From positions 1,592,962 through 1,656,961 of the forward strand of contig NZ_FOTC01000001.1 of NCBI RefSeq assembly GCF_900114455.1: DNA of 64,000 bases, read 5' to 3'. A program made the translations under genes and the position numbers. Below the pieces are notes generated by a model, which saw only the letters and a list, made by a program, of their open reading frames with translations, did no database searches and was not told where the DNA came from. Below are positions 43,039 to 51,622 of the stretch, in pieces (the stretch's first letter is position 1; each line of letters begins with the position of its first letter). The stretch comes from Halogranum rubrum. Its GTDB lineage: Archaea > Halobacteriota > Halobacteria > Halobacteriales > Haloferacaceae.

Positions 43039-44637
43039 TCAGTCCGCGCGGGAGGCTGGAGTGTCGTCGTTCGACCCGAAACGCTGCCAGAACGGGACGA
43101 AGTCCGCGTCGTCTTCGGTCATCATCTCCCACTCGACGAGGCCGCGTTCCTCGCGAGTGCCGTCGATGGTGTTGTCGAGGAAGAAGGCGATGATGCCGCC
43201 GACGGCCATCCCCGTCGACCCGATGACGAAGATGGTGTTGGCGACGACAGTCGACCCGAGGACGCCGCCGATGACAGCGACACCACTGAGGCCCTCTTGG
43301 AAGGCAGCGGCCGACCCGACCTGGCCCATGTAGGCCGGAATCGCCAGACCGGCGAAGAGCGCGATACCGACGATGAACACGTTACGATTCGAGTCGAGGT
43401 CGATGAACTTCAGGTTCGACAGTCCGACAGCGGTAATCTGCCCGAACATGACGATGTAGAGGCCGCCGACGATGGGAGCCGGAATCGTCGCGAACAGTTG
43501 ACCGATAGGACCGATGAAGCCGACGACGAGCATGACGATGGCACCGATTTGGACGACGTATCGGGAAGCGACGCCGGTGATGCCGATTGCGCCGACGTTC
43601 TCCGTGTACGACGTCGACCCGTTACCCGTACCCATGATACCGGCGAGGGTGTTGCCGATTCCCTCCATGCCGATACCGTGGTCGATGCGACGACTCGACG
43701 GTGCACCGCGACCCGCCATCCGTGCGACGGAGTGATAGTCGCCGAAGGATTCGATTGCCGAGGCGAGCATGCCCGCAATCATCCCGATGATGAACGCGGG
43801 GGTGAACCGCGGAATCCCCCACTGGAACGGCATGATGGGCTGGACGAGGTTCGCTGCGGCGACCGAACTGAAGTCGACGAAGCTCACACTGCCGGGTGCG
43901 TAGTAACCAGTGACGGACATGACCGCCGCGAAGCCCCACGCGACGACGATGCCGATGAGCACCGGGAAGAGTCGGAAGACGCGGTGGTACTTGTCGAGGT
44001 ACTGTGAGAAGAGGATGATGGAGACTAGCGTGATGCCGAGAAGCCACCAATCCTGTCCGCTACCTGCCGCGTCGAAGTTGGGGTTCGTAATCTGTGGTGT
44101 GCTGAAGAGTGCGAGACCGATGAGCGCGATGACGGGCGCAATGACGATGGGTCCCATGTAGCGCTTCAGTTTGCCCATCACGCCGAGGTAGCCGATGGCG
44201 ACTTCGGCGAGACCGGCGACGATGACCGCACCTTGTAGTTCGAGAATCGCCGTCTCCCAGAGAGGACCGGACGGTTCGCTGGCCGCGACGACGCCGATGA
44301 TGGCGAGTGCGGGTGCGAGCATCGAGAACGTCCCACCCTGTACGATGGGGTACCGGTTACCGATGGTCGTCTGTGCGAGCGTCGAGAGGCCAGAGACGAC
44401 GAAGAACGTCCCGATGAGACGCCCGATTTGTCCGGGGGCCGCCTCGAACATCCCCAGCGCCCCCGCGAGTGCGAGCGGAATGGCGACGGTTGCCCCGATC
44501 ATCGTCAAGTAGTGCTGGAAGCCGAGGAACACCGACTCCCCGAGTGGCGGCTTCTCGTCGATACCGTACTCGATAAAACTGGACGCCTCGGGGGCGCTCG
44601 CTCCACCTTCTGGACTTATCGTGTTGTCGTCACTCAT
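43039..44637 (-). CDS. NCS2 nucleobase (uracil/xanthine) permease
   Basis: A 532-residue NCS2/UraA-family transporter with about fourteen helices. The family motif near helix 10 is present as ENVGAIGITGVASRYVVQIG (helix 10 region), along with TTIGNRYPIVQGGTFSMLAP in helix 3. NCS2 members import uracil, xanthine, uric acid or related purines by proton symport. It shares a promoter region with the CocE-type hydrolase and likely imports the island's substrate or a nucleobase-like precursor. Confidence 0.92.
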   Translation of the reverse strand: MSDDNTISPEGGASAPEASSFIEYGIDEKPPLGESVFLGFQHYLTMIGATVAIPLALAGALGMFEAAPGQIGRLIGTFFVVSGLSTLAQTTIGNRYPIVQGGTFSMLAPALAIIGVVAASEPSGPLWETAILELQGAVIVAGLAEVAIGYLGVMGKLKRYMGPIVIAPVIALIGLALFSTPQITNPNFDAAGSGQDWWLLGITLVSIILFSQYLDKYHRVFRLFPVLIGIVVAWGFAAVMSVTGYYAPGSVSFVDFSSVAAANLVQPIMPFQWGIPRFTPAFIIGMIAGMLASAIESFGDYHSVARMAGRGAPSSRRIDHGIGMEGIGNTLAGIMGTGNGSTSYTENVGAIGITGVASRYVVQIGAIVMLVVGFIGPIGQLFATIPAPIVGGLYIVMFGQITAVGLSNLKFIDLDSNRNVFIVGIALFAGLAIPAYMGQVGSAAAFQEGLSGVAVIGGVLGSTVVANTIFVIGSTGMAVGGIIAFFLDNTIDGTREERGLVEWEMMTEDDADFVPFWQRFGSNDDTPASRAD

Positions 44638-44666
44638 GGTTGAATTCCTATTCGTGCATTGGATTG

Positions 44667-44679
44667 TCTCTCATAGAGA
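44667..44679. promoter_or_regulatory. palindromic candidate operator
   Basis: TCTCT-CAT-AGAGA forms a perfect inverted repeat between the divergent permease (start 44637) and hydrolase (start 44825) genes, about 30 bases upstream of the permease ATG, at the expected TATA/BRE position. A repressor binding here could block transcription. Which regulator uses it is unknown. Confidence 0.35.
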
Positions 44680-44824
44680 GATATGTTGGATGATGGCATG
44701 GGCCTTCCACGGAAGTGTGCTTGAAGCATTAGCTTAAATCTACCGCAAATTTTACTCGAATCGGACGACGAAACTCACCTCGCGGTGTGCAAACGTTTTT
44801 CAAGGTGCTCGGAGTGCGGAGCGT

Positions 44825-46714
44825 ATGGGTGCAGAACCGAGCTACGGCGTTCACGCCGAGCTGGACGTCATGGTGGAGATGCGAGACGGAACCCGTCTCG
44901 CGACAGACATCTATCGACCTGTCGACGAATCGACCGGAGAGCCGGTCGACGAACCGCTTCCCGTCCTCTTGGACCGGACACCGTACGGCAAGCGTGGACG
45001 GATGGAACGACACGGCGAGTGGTTCGCCGAGCGCGGCTACGTCGTCGCGATTCAGGACTGTCGCGGCCGCTTCAACTCCGAGGGCGACTACTACATCTTC
45101 GTCAACGAAGCCGAGGACGGCCACGACACCGTCGAGTGGCTCGCCGAGCAAGACTACTGTGACGGCCAAGTCGGAACTATCGGCACCTCCTACGGCGCGT
45201 GGGTGCAGAGTGCGCTGGCGACGCAGAATCCGCCGCACCTCGCGGCGATGTTCGTCAACCAGGGTGCGGCCAACGGGCGGAAGGCGACGTTCCGACACAA
45301 CGGTACCTTCGAACTTCGGTGGCTCTGCTGGGCGTTCACGCTCGGCGGCGGATTCGCGCAACGGGCGTTGGAGGACCCGGACGTGCAACAACTGCTCGCG
45401 AACGTCGACGTGCGCGACGTCCTCGCCAGTAGTCCCGTCCTGCCCGGTCAGTCGCCGCTGCGACACATCCCCGACTACGAGGAGTGGGCGTTCGACATCA
45501 TGACGAAAGGCGACGCCGACGACGAACTCTGGCAGTCACCCGGCGTCAACTTCGAGGCGCACTACGACGAGAGTGCCGACGTCCCCACCGTCTACTCGGG
45601 CGCGTGGTACGACTCCTACACGAAGGCCACCTGCGACAACTTCGAAGCGTTCGCCTCCCGGAGCGAGAGCGACCAGTTCCTCCTCATGGGGCCGTGGACT
45701 CACGGCTGGAACACCTATCCGCTTCCCTCGTGGAACAAATCCTACTCCGGCGAACTGGAGTTCGGCGACGACTGTCTGATGGACTACCAACAGACCCGTC
45801 TCGACTTCTTCGACCACTATCTGAAAGGCGAGGACACCTGGAGCGACCAGTCGACCGTCCAGTACTTCGAGATGGGACACGGCGACGGCCACAGCGCCAA
45901 AGACGGCCGCCTGTTCCACGGCGGCGAGTGGACCAGCGCCGACGAGTGGCCGCCGGAAGAGACGGAGTTCACGAACTACTACATCCACGGCGACGGGACG
46001 CTCTCGACAGAGGAACCCGAAGAAGACGGTGGGTCGACGACCTACGAGTTCGACCCACAGGACCCGGTGCCGACGCTCGGCGGCAACTGCTCGTCGTACA
46101 TCACGTACGAACCCCGCGACGAGAACATCCTCGAATACCCGCTCGCCCAGCGCAAACTGCAGGACCTGACCGGTCGCGGCGGGTTCGACCAGCGGACGCG
46201 GCCGGACACCTTCGGTGCGGAAGCCCCCTACGGGCCGCTCGAACAGCGTGACGACGTGCTCGTCTTCCGGACGCCGCCGTTGGAAGAGGATATGGTCATC
46301 ACCGGCCCGGTCCGAGTCAGCGTCTTCGGGTCGACGGACGCCGCCGACACCGACTTCACCGCCAAACTCGTCGACGAGTATCCCGCCTCCTCGGAGTTCC
46401 CGAACGGGTTCGCGTTGAACCTCTGCGACTCCGTCTGTCGCGCGCGATACCGCGGCTACCGCGACGACGAGGACTTCGTCGAACCCGGCGACGTCTACGA
46501 GTTCTACATGGAGCCGTATCCGACGGCGAACGTGTTCAAGAAGGGCCACCGTATCCGACTGGACATCTCCTCGTCGAACTTCCCGCGATACGACGTCAAC
46601 CACAACACCGGCGGACCACTGTACGGTGACCGCGAGTACGAAGTCGCGACGAACACCGTCCACCACGACGCGCAGTACCCGACGCACATCGAACTCCCGC
46701 TTCAACCCCGATAG
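44825..46714 (+). CDS. CocE/NonD-family serine hydrolase
   Basis: A 629-residue alpha/beta hydrolase of the CocE/X-Pro dipeptidyl-peptidase family with three parts. First is an N-terminal hydrolase with the DTVEWLAEQ and nucleophile motif GTIGTSYGAWVQ (Ser in GxSYG), then a helical cap, then a C-terminal jelly-roll domain beginning near residue 370. Members cleave esters or amides such as cocaine or glutaryl-7-ACA. In this island it may hydrolyse an ester or amide of the substrate. Divergent from the permease. Confidence 0.88.
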   Translation: MGAEPSYGVHAELDVMVEMRDGTRLATDIYRPVDESTGEPVDEPLPVLLDRTPYGKRGRMERHGEWFAERGYVVAIQDCRGRFNSEGDYYIFVNEAEDGHDTVEWLAEQDYCDGQVGTIGTSYGAWVQSALATQNPPHLAAMFVNQGAANGRKATFRHNGTFELRWLCWAFTLGGGFAQRALEDPDVQQLLANVDVRDVLASSPVLPGQSPLRHIPDYEEWAFDIMTKGDADDELWQSPGVNFEAHYDESADVPTVYSGAWYDSYTKATCDNFEAFASRSESDQFLLMGPWTHGWNTYPLPSWNKSYSGELEFGDDCLMDYQQTRLDFFDHYLKGEDTWSDQSTVQYFEMGHGDGHSAKDGRLFHGGEWTSADEWPPEETEFTNYYIHGDGTLSTEEPEEDGGSTTYEFDPQDPVPTLGGNCSSYITYEPRDENILEYPLAQRKLQDLTGRGGFDQRTRPDTFGAEAPYGPLEQRDDVLVFRTPPLEEDMVITGPVRVSVFGSTDAADTDFTAKLVDEYPASSEFPNGFALNLCDSVCRARYRGYRDDEDFVEPGDVYEFYMEPYPTANVFKKGHRIRLDISSSNFPRYDVNHNTGGPLYGDREYEVATNTVHHDAQYPTHIELPLQPR

Positions 46715-46786
46715 TCGTCTTCGGCGACACGTCCGGCGGATTTTTCGCGTCGCTCCTGTCTCTTGATAGTCCGGGCCACGGCAACA

Positions 46787-46794
46787 CTTATACA
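46787..46794 (+). promoter_or_regulatory. TATA box of the Mo hydroxylase FAD-subunit transcript
   Basis: acttatac lies about 33 nt before the ATG of a 21-codon leader frame at 46824, and about 98 nt before the FAD subunit ATG at 46889. Transcription should therefore begin just before the leader frame. Confidence 0.5.
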
Positions 46795-46823
46795 GGTGGT
46801 ATTCATTATCGACACGTACCTGC

Positions 46824-46889
46824 ATGAGTCTCCCTACCATCCGGGCGAGGGTTACTCGTCGACCGGCGGGTCAGGAGGTGGTCGTCTGA
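46824..46889 (+). CDS. 21-residue leader ORF coupled to the FAD subunit
   Basis: ATG at 46824 gives MSLPTIRARVTRRPAGQEVV (one further Val) and TGA at 46887-46889, overlapping the ATG of the next gene at 46889 (TGATG). A GGAGG (46873-46877) inside the leader lies before that ATG. A TATA box is placed so that the transcript starts just before the leader. This could couple translation or sense an amino acid or charge state; a chance frame is the alternative. Confidence 0.4.
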   Translation: MSLPTIRARVTRRPAGQEVVV

Positions 46890-47776
46890 TGAAGCCGGCC
46901 ACCTTCGAGTACCACCGCCCTGCAACGGTCGCCGAGGCAACCGCGCTCCTGGCAGAACACCACGACGCCGAACTGATGGCGGGCAACCAGTCGCTCGGCA
47001 TCATCATGGCGAACCGACTGGCGACGCCGGACCACCTCGTCGACATCAACGACCTCGACGAACTGGCGTACGTCGACGTCGACGACGACACCGTCTCCGT
47101 CGGCGCGCTCACCCGCCACCGCGACATCGCCGCCTCACCGGACCTACAGGAGGCCATGCCGATGTTCTCCGAGGCGGCCGAGCAGATTGCCGGCCCCAGC
47201 GTCCGCAACCTCGGTACGCTCGGCGGCAGTATCGCCGAAGCCGACCCCGCGGGGAACTACCCGACTGTCCTCGCGGCGCTGGACGCCGACCTGCACATCA
47301 CCTCGTCGGAGGGCGAACGAACCGTCCCCGCAGCGGAGTACTTCATCGCGTACATGTTCACCGACCTCGCGGAGGACGAACTCATCACGGGCGTGTCCGT
47401 CTCGCGTGACCCCTTCCCGACGGACCGAACCGGGATGGCGTTCCTCGAACAGAAACCGGCTACGCAGACGTGGCCGACCATCAGCGCCGGAACGGCAGTT
47501 CGTGTCGACGACCCCAACGCGGACGAACCCATCGTTGAGGAGGCGCGTGTCGCACTCGCGAACGCCGCCGACGTCCCGCTCCGCGTCGACGCCGCCGAAG
47601 AAGCGGTCGAAGGCGAACCCCTGAGCGAGGAGACGCTGGCGGCCGCCGCGGAGGCGGCTATCGACGAGGCCCGTCCGGGCGGCGAGATGCACGCAGACGA
47701 GGAGTACAAACGAGAACTGGCCGGCGAGTACACGAAACGCTCGCTCGAAACGTCCTACGACAACGCACAACACTAA
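46889..47776 (+). CDS. coxM: Mo hydroxylase FAD-binding subunit (CoxM type)
   Basis: A 295-residue medium subunit of a molybdenum hydroxylase. FAD-binding motifs are LMAGNQSLGIIM (about residues 31-42) and TLGGSIAEADPAGNYP (about 110-125). It passes electrons from the Fe-S subunit to FAD and onward to an acceptor. The Mo and Fe-S subunits are encoded on the opposite strand in a convergent operon. The ATG at 46889 is preceded by a GGAGG. Confidence 0.9.
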   Translation: MKPATFEYHRPATVAEATALLAEHHDAELMAGNQSLGIIMANRLATPDHLVDINDLDELAYVDVDDDTVSVGALTRHRDIAASPDLQEAMPMFSEAAEQIAGPSVRNLGTLGGSIAEADPAGNYPTVLAALDADLHITSSEGERTVPAAEYFIAYMFTDLAEDELITGVSVSRDPFPTDRTGMAFLEQKPATQTWPTISAGTAVRVDDPNADEPIVEEARVALANAADVPLRVDAAEEAVEGEPLSEETLAAAAEAAIDEARPGGEMHADEEYKRELAGEYTKRSLETSYDNAQH

Positions 47777-47786
47777 CTTCACAATC

Positions 47787-48290
47787 ATGATGGAATTCAA
47801 CGGCGAATTTACTTCGGACCACGACCGCGAAACGCTCTGGAAATACTTCACCGACCCCGAGATTCTGGCGTCCTGTGCGCCAGGCTGTGACCACATCGAG
47901 ATGGTCACTCCCTCGGAACTGAAAGCGACTATCGCCGTCGGCGTCGGCAGCGTCAAGCCGACGTTCGACGTCGATATGGTCGTCACACGGACCGTCGAAC
48001 CGGAACTCCTCGAGATGCAAGTCGAAGGTGACGCCAGCCGAAACTCGTTCGACACCGTCGCCGAGATGCGCCTCGTCGAGAACGCAGACGGGACGACCAC
48101 CGCCGAGTGGGAGGCGCAGGCGAACGCCTCCGGTCTCATCGCCAGTATGGGCCAGCGTGCACTCGGCAGCGTCGCCGGTCGCATCGTCGACAACTTCTTC
48201 CAGGACTTAGAGGACAAAGCCGACGAGGGCGTCCCTGCCACCTCGAAACTCGAAGGCAAAGCCGGCGCGGAAGCGTCGCTCGAAGGCTAA
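47787..48290 (+). CDS. coxG: CoxG-type SRPBCC protein
   Basis: A 167-residue SRPBCC-fold protein of the CoxG family (starts MMEFNGEFTSDHDRETLW; CAPGCDHIEM and a C-terminal amphipathic helix region AGRIVDNFFQDLE). CoxG anchors CO dehydrogenase-type enzymes to the membrane or delivers quinones in bacteria. It starts 10 bp after the FAD subunit stop, so they form an operon. The Mo/Fe-S subunits end 240 bp away on the other strand. Confidence 0.85.
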   Translation: MMEFNGEFTSDHDRETLWKYFTDPEILASCAPGCDHIEMVTPSELKATIAVGVGSVKPTFDVDMVVTRTVEPELLEMQVEGDASRNSFDTVAEMRLVENADGTTTAEWEAQANASGLIASMGQRALGSVAGRIVDNFFQDLEDKADEGVPATSKLEGKAGAEASLEG

Positions 48291-48532
48291 CTCGAACGTT
48301 CCGTTACCAACAGCCGCGTCACTCCCTTTCTCGGTCGGACTGAAACCCACACCCACACACCCACACTCGACGTCGAGCGACGCCACTCCATCGTCTCTAG
48401 AGAGAGTAGAGCGGTCGCTACGACGATTCACGGAGTGCTACGGCACGGAGTCGACGAAGTGGACGAAGTGTGTGGCGAAGTCGAAGGAATCGAAATGCGA
48501 AAATCGAGCAGGCGACGCGGTGCGGAGTCGGC

Positions 48533-50998
48533 TTACTCCTGCGCTTCTCGGACCTTCCGTCGGAGACGGTCGGGCGTCGCCGGAATCTCGTCGGCGACGA
48601 TGCCGAGCGGTTCGAGCGCCGCGTTGATAGACGAGGCGATGGCCGCCGGGCCGTCGATCATCCCACCCTCACCGGTCCCTTTCGCGCCCGTCGCGGTGAA
48701 CGGCGAGGGCGTCTCGGTGTGGTGGAGTTCGAGCGGTGGGATGTTCTTCACCGACGGGAGCAGGTAGTCGAAGAACGTGACTGCCTGTGGCTGGCCCGAC
48801 TCGTCGTAGCCGAACTCTTCGAGCAGTGCCGCACCGATACCCTGTGCGAGTCCGCCGTGAGCCTGTCCCTCGACGATGTCGGGGTTGAGTTGCGTCCCGC
48901 AGTCGCGCAGCGAGTAGAACTTCAGAATCTCGACCTGCCCGGTCTGCGTGTCGACTTCGACGATAGGTGCGTTCGCGGCGAACGCCGCCGTCGGGTAGAC
49001 CGGGAACTTGTTGCGCAGTGCCTCGTCGAACTCGGGCAGTTCCGTCACCGGGTGCTGGTAGTCGTAGCTCACGCGCGTCTTCGGGTCGTTGATACCGCCG
49101 TCGATTGCCGCGAGGTCGGCGAGCGAGAATCGGTCACCGCTGTCTACCCGTTCGACGCCGCCGTCGCGGTAGACGACGTCGTCGACGTCGATACCCCACT
49201 CCTGTGCGCCGAGTTGCCGGAGGTTGCCCTTCAGTTTCTCGCCGAGACCTTTCGCGGCACCCGAGAGCATCACGGCCATCCGCGACGCCGCAGAGCCGTA
49301 GACCGTCGGCGCGGTGACGCTGTCGAGGTAGCCGGTGTCGATGTCGCTCGGCAGGATTTCGAGTTCGTCGGCGAGCAACTGCGCGACGATGGTCTGGTGA
49401 CCCTGTCCGGAGGAGTCGGCGGCCAACCACGCCTGAATCGTGCCGTCGTCGCGGACTTCCGCACGGAGATGTTCGGGCAGTTCGGCGACTTCGTCGCGGT
49501 CACGTACCTTCAGTGCCTCCCGGTCGCTGCGCTGGCGGTCGGTCCAGTCGGACCCACTCACGCCGGGTTCGATGAGAAGTGTGTAGCTGACGCCGCGGTA
49601 CTTCCCCTCTTCGCGCTTCGCCTCGACGACCGCTGGGTCGAGGAGGCCACCCTCACAGACCTCTTTCTCGTCGACGATGTCCTGGATGTGGTCCAGCGCC
49701 TCGGGGTAGTCCCCGGAGTCGTAGACGTTGTGCGACGCGATGGTGTACGGCATCTGGTCGGGTTGGACGAGGTTCTTGTGCCGGAGCGCCGTGGGGTCGA
49801 TATCGAGTTCGCGGGCCGCCTCGTCCATCGCCATCTCCAGTGCGTAGAGATGCGGCGGAACACCGAAACCGCGGTACGCGGTCTGTGAGGTCTTGTTCGT
49901 GAGCACGAGGTCGTAGTCGTAGCGCACGTCGCGGATGTCGTACGCGCCGGAGACGACCGACAGCGGCTTGAGCGCCTGATTGACCGGGTAGCGGGGGAAC
50001 GCGCCGAAGTCGTCGACGAACCACGTGTCGAGGCCGAGAACCGTTCCGTCGTCGTCGAGGGCGAGTTTGACGCGGTACTTGCGGTCGGTACAGTGCATGT
50101 CGCCACCTTGCAGGTTCTCGACGCGGTCCTCGACGAACTTCACGGGCGTGCCGTCGAGATGCTGACTCGCCATCGAGGCGAGCGAACAGTAGCGGTGAAT
50201 CGCAATCTTCGTCCCGAAACTCCCGCCGATGTCGGCGGGGACGTTCACGCGAACTTTCTCCGGCGGGTAGCCGAGCGTCTCGTAAATCGTGTCGTCGACG
50301 AGCGTGTGCAGTTGGATGTTGCAGTCGACGTCGAACTCGTCGTGGTCGGGGTCGTAGGTGGCGACGACGCCCGCGGTTTCGAGTGGCACTCCCGAAATCC
50401 GGCCCCACGAGTACTCGCGTTCGACGACGTGTGCGGCGTCCTCGAACGCGCCTTCGGGGTCGCCGAACTCCAGGCACTCGCCGTCGGGGACGTTCGTGCC
50501 GACCGACTCGTGGATGACTACCTCGTCGTCGCAGGCCTCGATGGAGTCGACCACCGGTTCGAGTACGTCGTACTCGACGCGAATCAGGTCGACGATGTCC
50601 TCGGCGACGTAGCGGTCGGTAGCGACGACGGCGGCGACGGGTTCGCCGACGAATCGGACTTTGTCGGTCGCGAGCGACCACTCCTCGAAGCCTTCGAGAC
50701 CGCAGGGCATCGGGTTGTAGTCTTCGACGAGGTCCTCGCCGGTCAGGACGAGCGCACAGTCGGGATGGTCTTCGGCCTTGCTCGTGTCGACCGATTCGAT
50801 GCGGGCGTGCGGGTGGGTCGTCCGCAGCAGCGCCATGTGGAGACAGCCCTCCGGGGTGATATCGTGGATGTACTCTGCCTGCCCAGTGAGGATGCGGTGG
50901 TCTTCGACACGCTTGACGCTGGTTCCGGTGAACGACTCGCGTTTCGCCTTCTCGCCCGACGCCGACCCCGTGTCCGCGCCCGCGTCTGCTCGCGACAT
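48533..50998 (-). CDS. coxL: Mo hydroxylase large (Mo) subunit
   Basis: An 821-residue molybdenum-binding subunit of the xanthine dehydrogenase family, at the usual length. The active-site loop reads AYRGFG (374-379) in TSQTAYRGFGVPPHLYALEM; CO dehydrogenases have AYxCSFR there, so CO oxidation is unlikely. The catalytic Glu lies in KGTGEGGMIDGP near the C-terminus. It uses an MCD cofactor probably made by the MocA-like protein. It hydroxylates an aromatic N-heterocycle or aldehyde; the substrate is unknown. The next gene (Fe-S subunit) overlaps its start by an ATGA. Confidence 0.9.
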   Translation of the reverse strand: MSRADAGADTGSASGEKAKRESFTGTSVKRVEDHRILTGQAEYIHDITPEGCLHMALLRTTHPHARIESVDTSKAEDHPDCALVLTGEDLVEDYNPMPCGLEGFEEWSLATDKVRFVGEPVAAVVATDRYVAEDIVDLIRVEYDVLEPVVDSIEACDDEVVIHESVGTNVPDGECLEFGDPEGAFEDAAHVVEREYSWGRISGVPLETAGVVATYDPDHDEFDVDCNIQLHTLVDDTIYETLGYPPEKVRVNVPADIGGSFGTKIAIHRYCSLASMASQHLDGTPVKFVEDRVENLQGGDMHCTDRKYRVKLALDDDGTVLGLDTWFVDDFGAFPRYPVNQALKPLSVVSGAYDIRDVRYDYDLVLTNKTSQTAYRGFGVPPHLYALEMAMDEAARELDIDPTALRHKNLVQPDQMPYTIASHNVYDSGDYPEALDHIQDIVDEKEVCEGGLLDPAVVEAKREEGKYRGVSYTLLIEPGVSGSDWTDRQRSDREALKVRDRDEVAELPEHLRAEVRDDGTIQAWLAADSSGQGHQTIVAQLLADELEILPSDIDTGYLDSVTAPTVYGSAASRMAVMLSGAAKGLGEKLKGNLRQLGAQEWGIDVDDVVYRDGGVERVDSGDRFSLADLAAIDGGINDPKTRVSYDYQHPVTELPEFDEALRNKFPVYPTAAFAANAPIVEVDTQTGQVEILKFYSLRDCGTQLNPDIVEGQAHGGLAQGIGAALLEEFGYDESGQPQAVTFFDYLLPSVKNIPPLELHHTETPSPFTATGAKGTGEGGMIDGPAAIASSINAALEPLGIVADEIPATPDRLRRKVREAQE

Positions 50999-51522
50999 CA
51001 GTCGTCAGCCTCCGTGCCTGCACCCTCCATCTCGTCGGCCGCACGCCTGACGGCGTCGTAGATGTTGTGGTAGCCGGTACAGCGACAGATGTTGTCGGCG
51101 AGTCCGGTGCGAATCTCCTCGTCGGTCGGGTCGGGGTGTTCGTCCAGGAGTTCTCTCGTCGCCATGACGAACCCGCTCGTACAGAACCCACACTGCAGCG
51201 CGTGTTCCTCGTGGAACGCCTCCTGAATCGGGTGGAGTTCGCCGTCGTCGGCGAGGCTCTCTACGGTCTCTACCTCGCTGCCGTCGGCTTGGACGGCGTA
51301 GACGAGACAGCTCTTGACGTTTCGACCGTCCAACGTCGCGGTACAGGCACCACAGACGCCGTGTTCACACCCGACGCGGACGCCGCGGATGTGCTGGTGA
51401 TTCCGAAGGAAATCGGAGAGCTTCAACCGCGGTTCGACCTCCGCGGTGATCGATTCGCCGTTCAGCGTGAGTGAAATCTCCTGTGTCGGCCGCTCCGACT
51501 GCTCTGGTGCGTCAGTGCTCAT
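50998..51522 (-). CDS. coxS: Mo hydroxylase 2Fe-2S subunit (CoxS type)
   Basis: A 174-residue small subunit with two 2Fe-2S clusters. The plant-type cluster is CEHGVCGACTATLDG and KSC (about residues 52-75), and the second is LQCGFCTSGF and NICRCTGYHNI (about 110-150). It transfers electrons from Mo to FAD. Its stop overlaps the Mo subunit ATG (ATGA), so both are translated together. An upstream start gap of about 100 bp separates it from the XdhC gene. Confidence 0.92.
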   Translation of the reverse strand: MSTDAPEQSERPTQEISLTLNGESITAEVEPRLKLSDFLRNHQHIRGVRVGCEHGVCGACTATLDGRNVKSCLVYAVQADGSEVETVESLADDGELHPIQEAFHEEHALQCGFCTSGFVMATRELLDEHPDPTDEEIRTGLADNICRCTGYHNIYDAVRRAADEMEGAGTEADD

Positions 51523-51622
51523 GGATAGGGATACTCTCGTTGAGGGTAGTTACCATGATAAGTGTTTCCGCGGGGCGACGACGAATTCGAGCGACCGGAC
51601 TCAGTCGTCGGTCGCCCGGTCG

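Noticed and set aside
48470..49888. Long plus-strand frame opposite the Mo subunit gene
   Set aside because: Arg/Val/Glu-rich product with no motifs; it mirrors codon bias of the real minus-strand gene, a common artefact in GC-rich DNA.
49653..51191. Alternative minus-strand frame within the Mo and Fe-S subunit genes
   Set aside because: Almost entirely Arg/Pro/Gly, no motif, and overlaps two confident genes in another frame.
48533..51522. Carbon monoxide dehydrogenase function for the Cox-like enzyme
   Set aside because: The large subunit lacks the Cys-containing AYxCSFR loop needed for the Mo-Cu centre.
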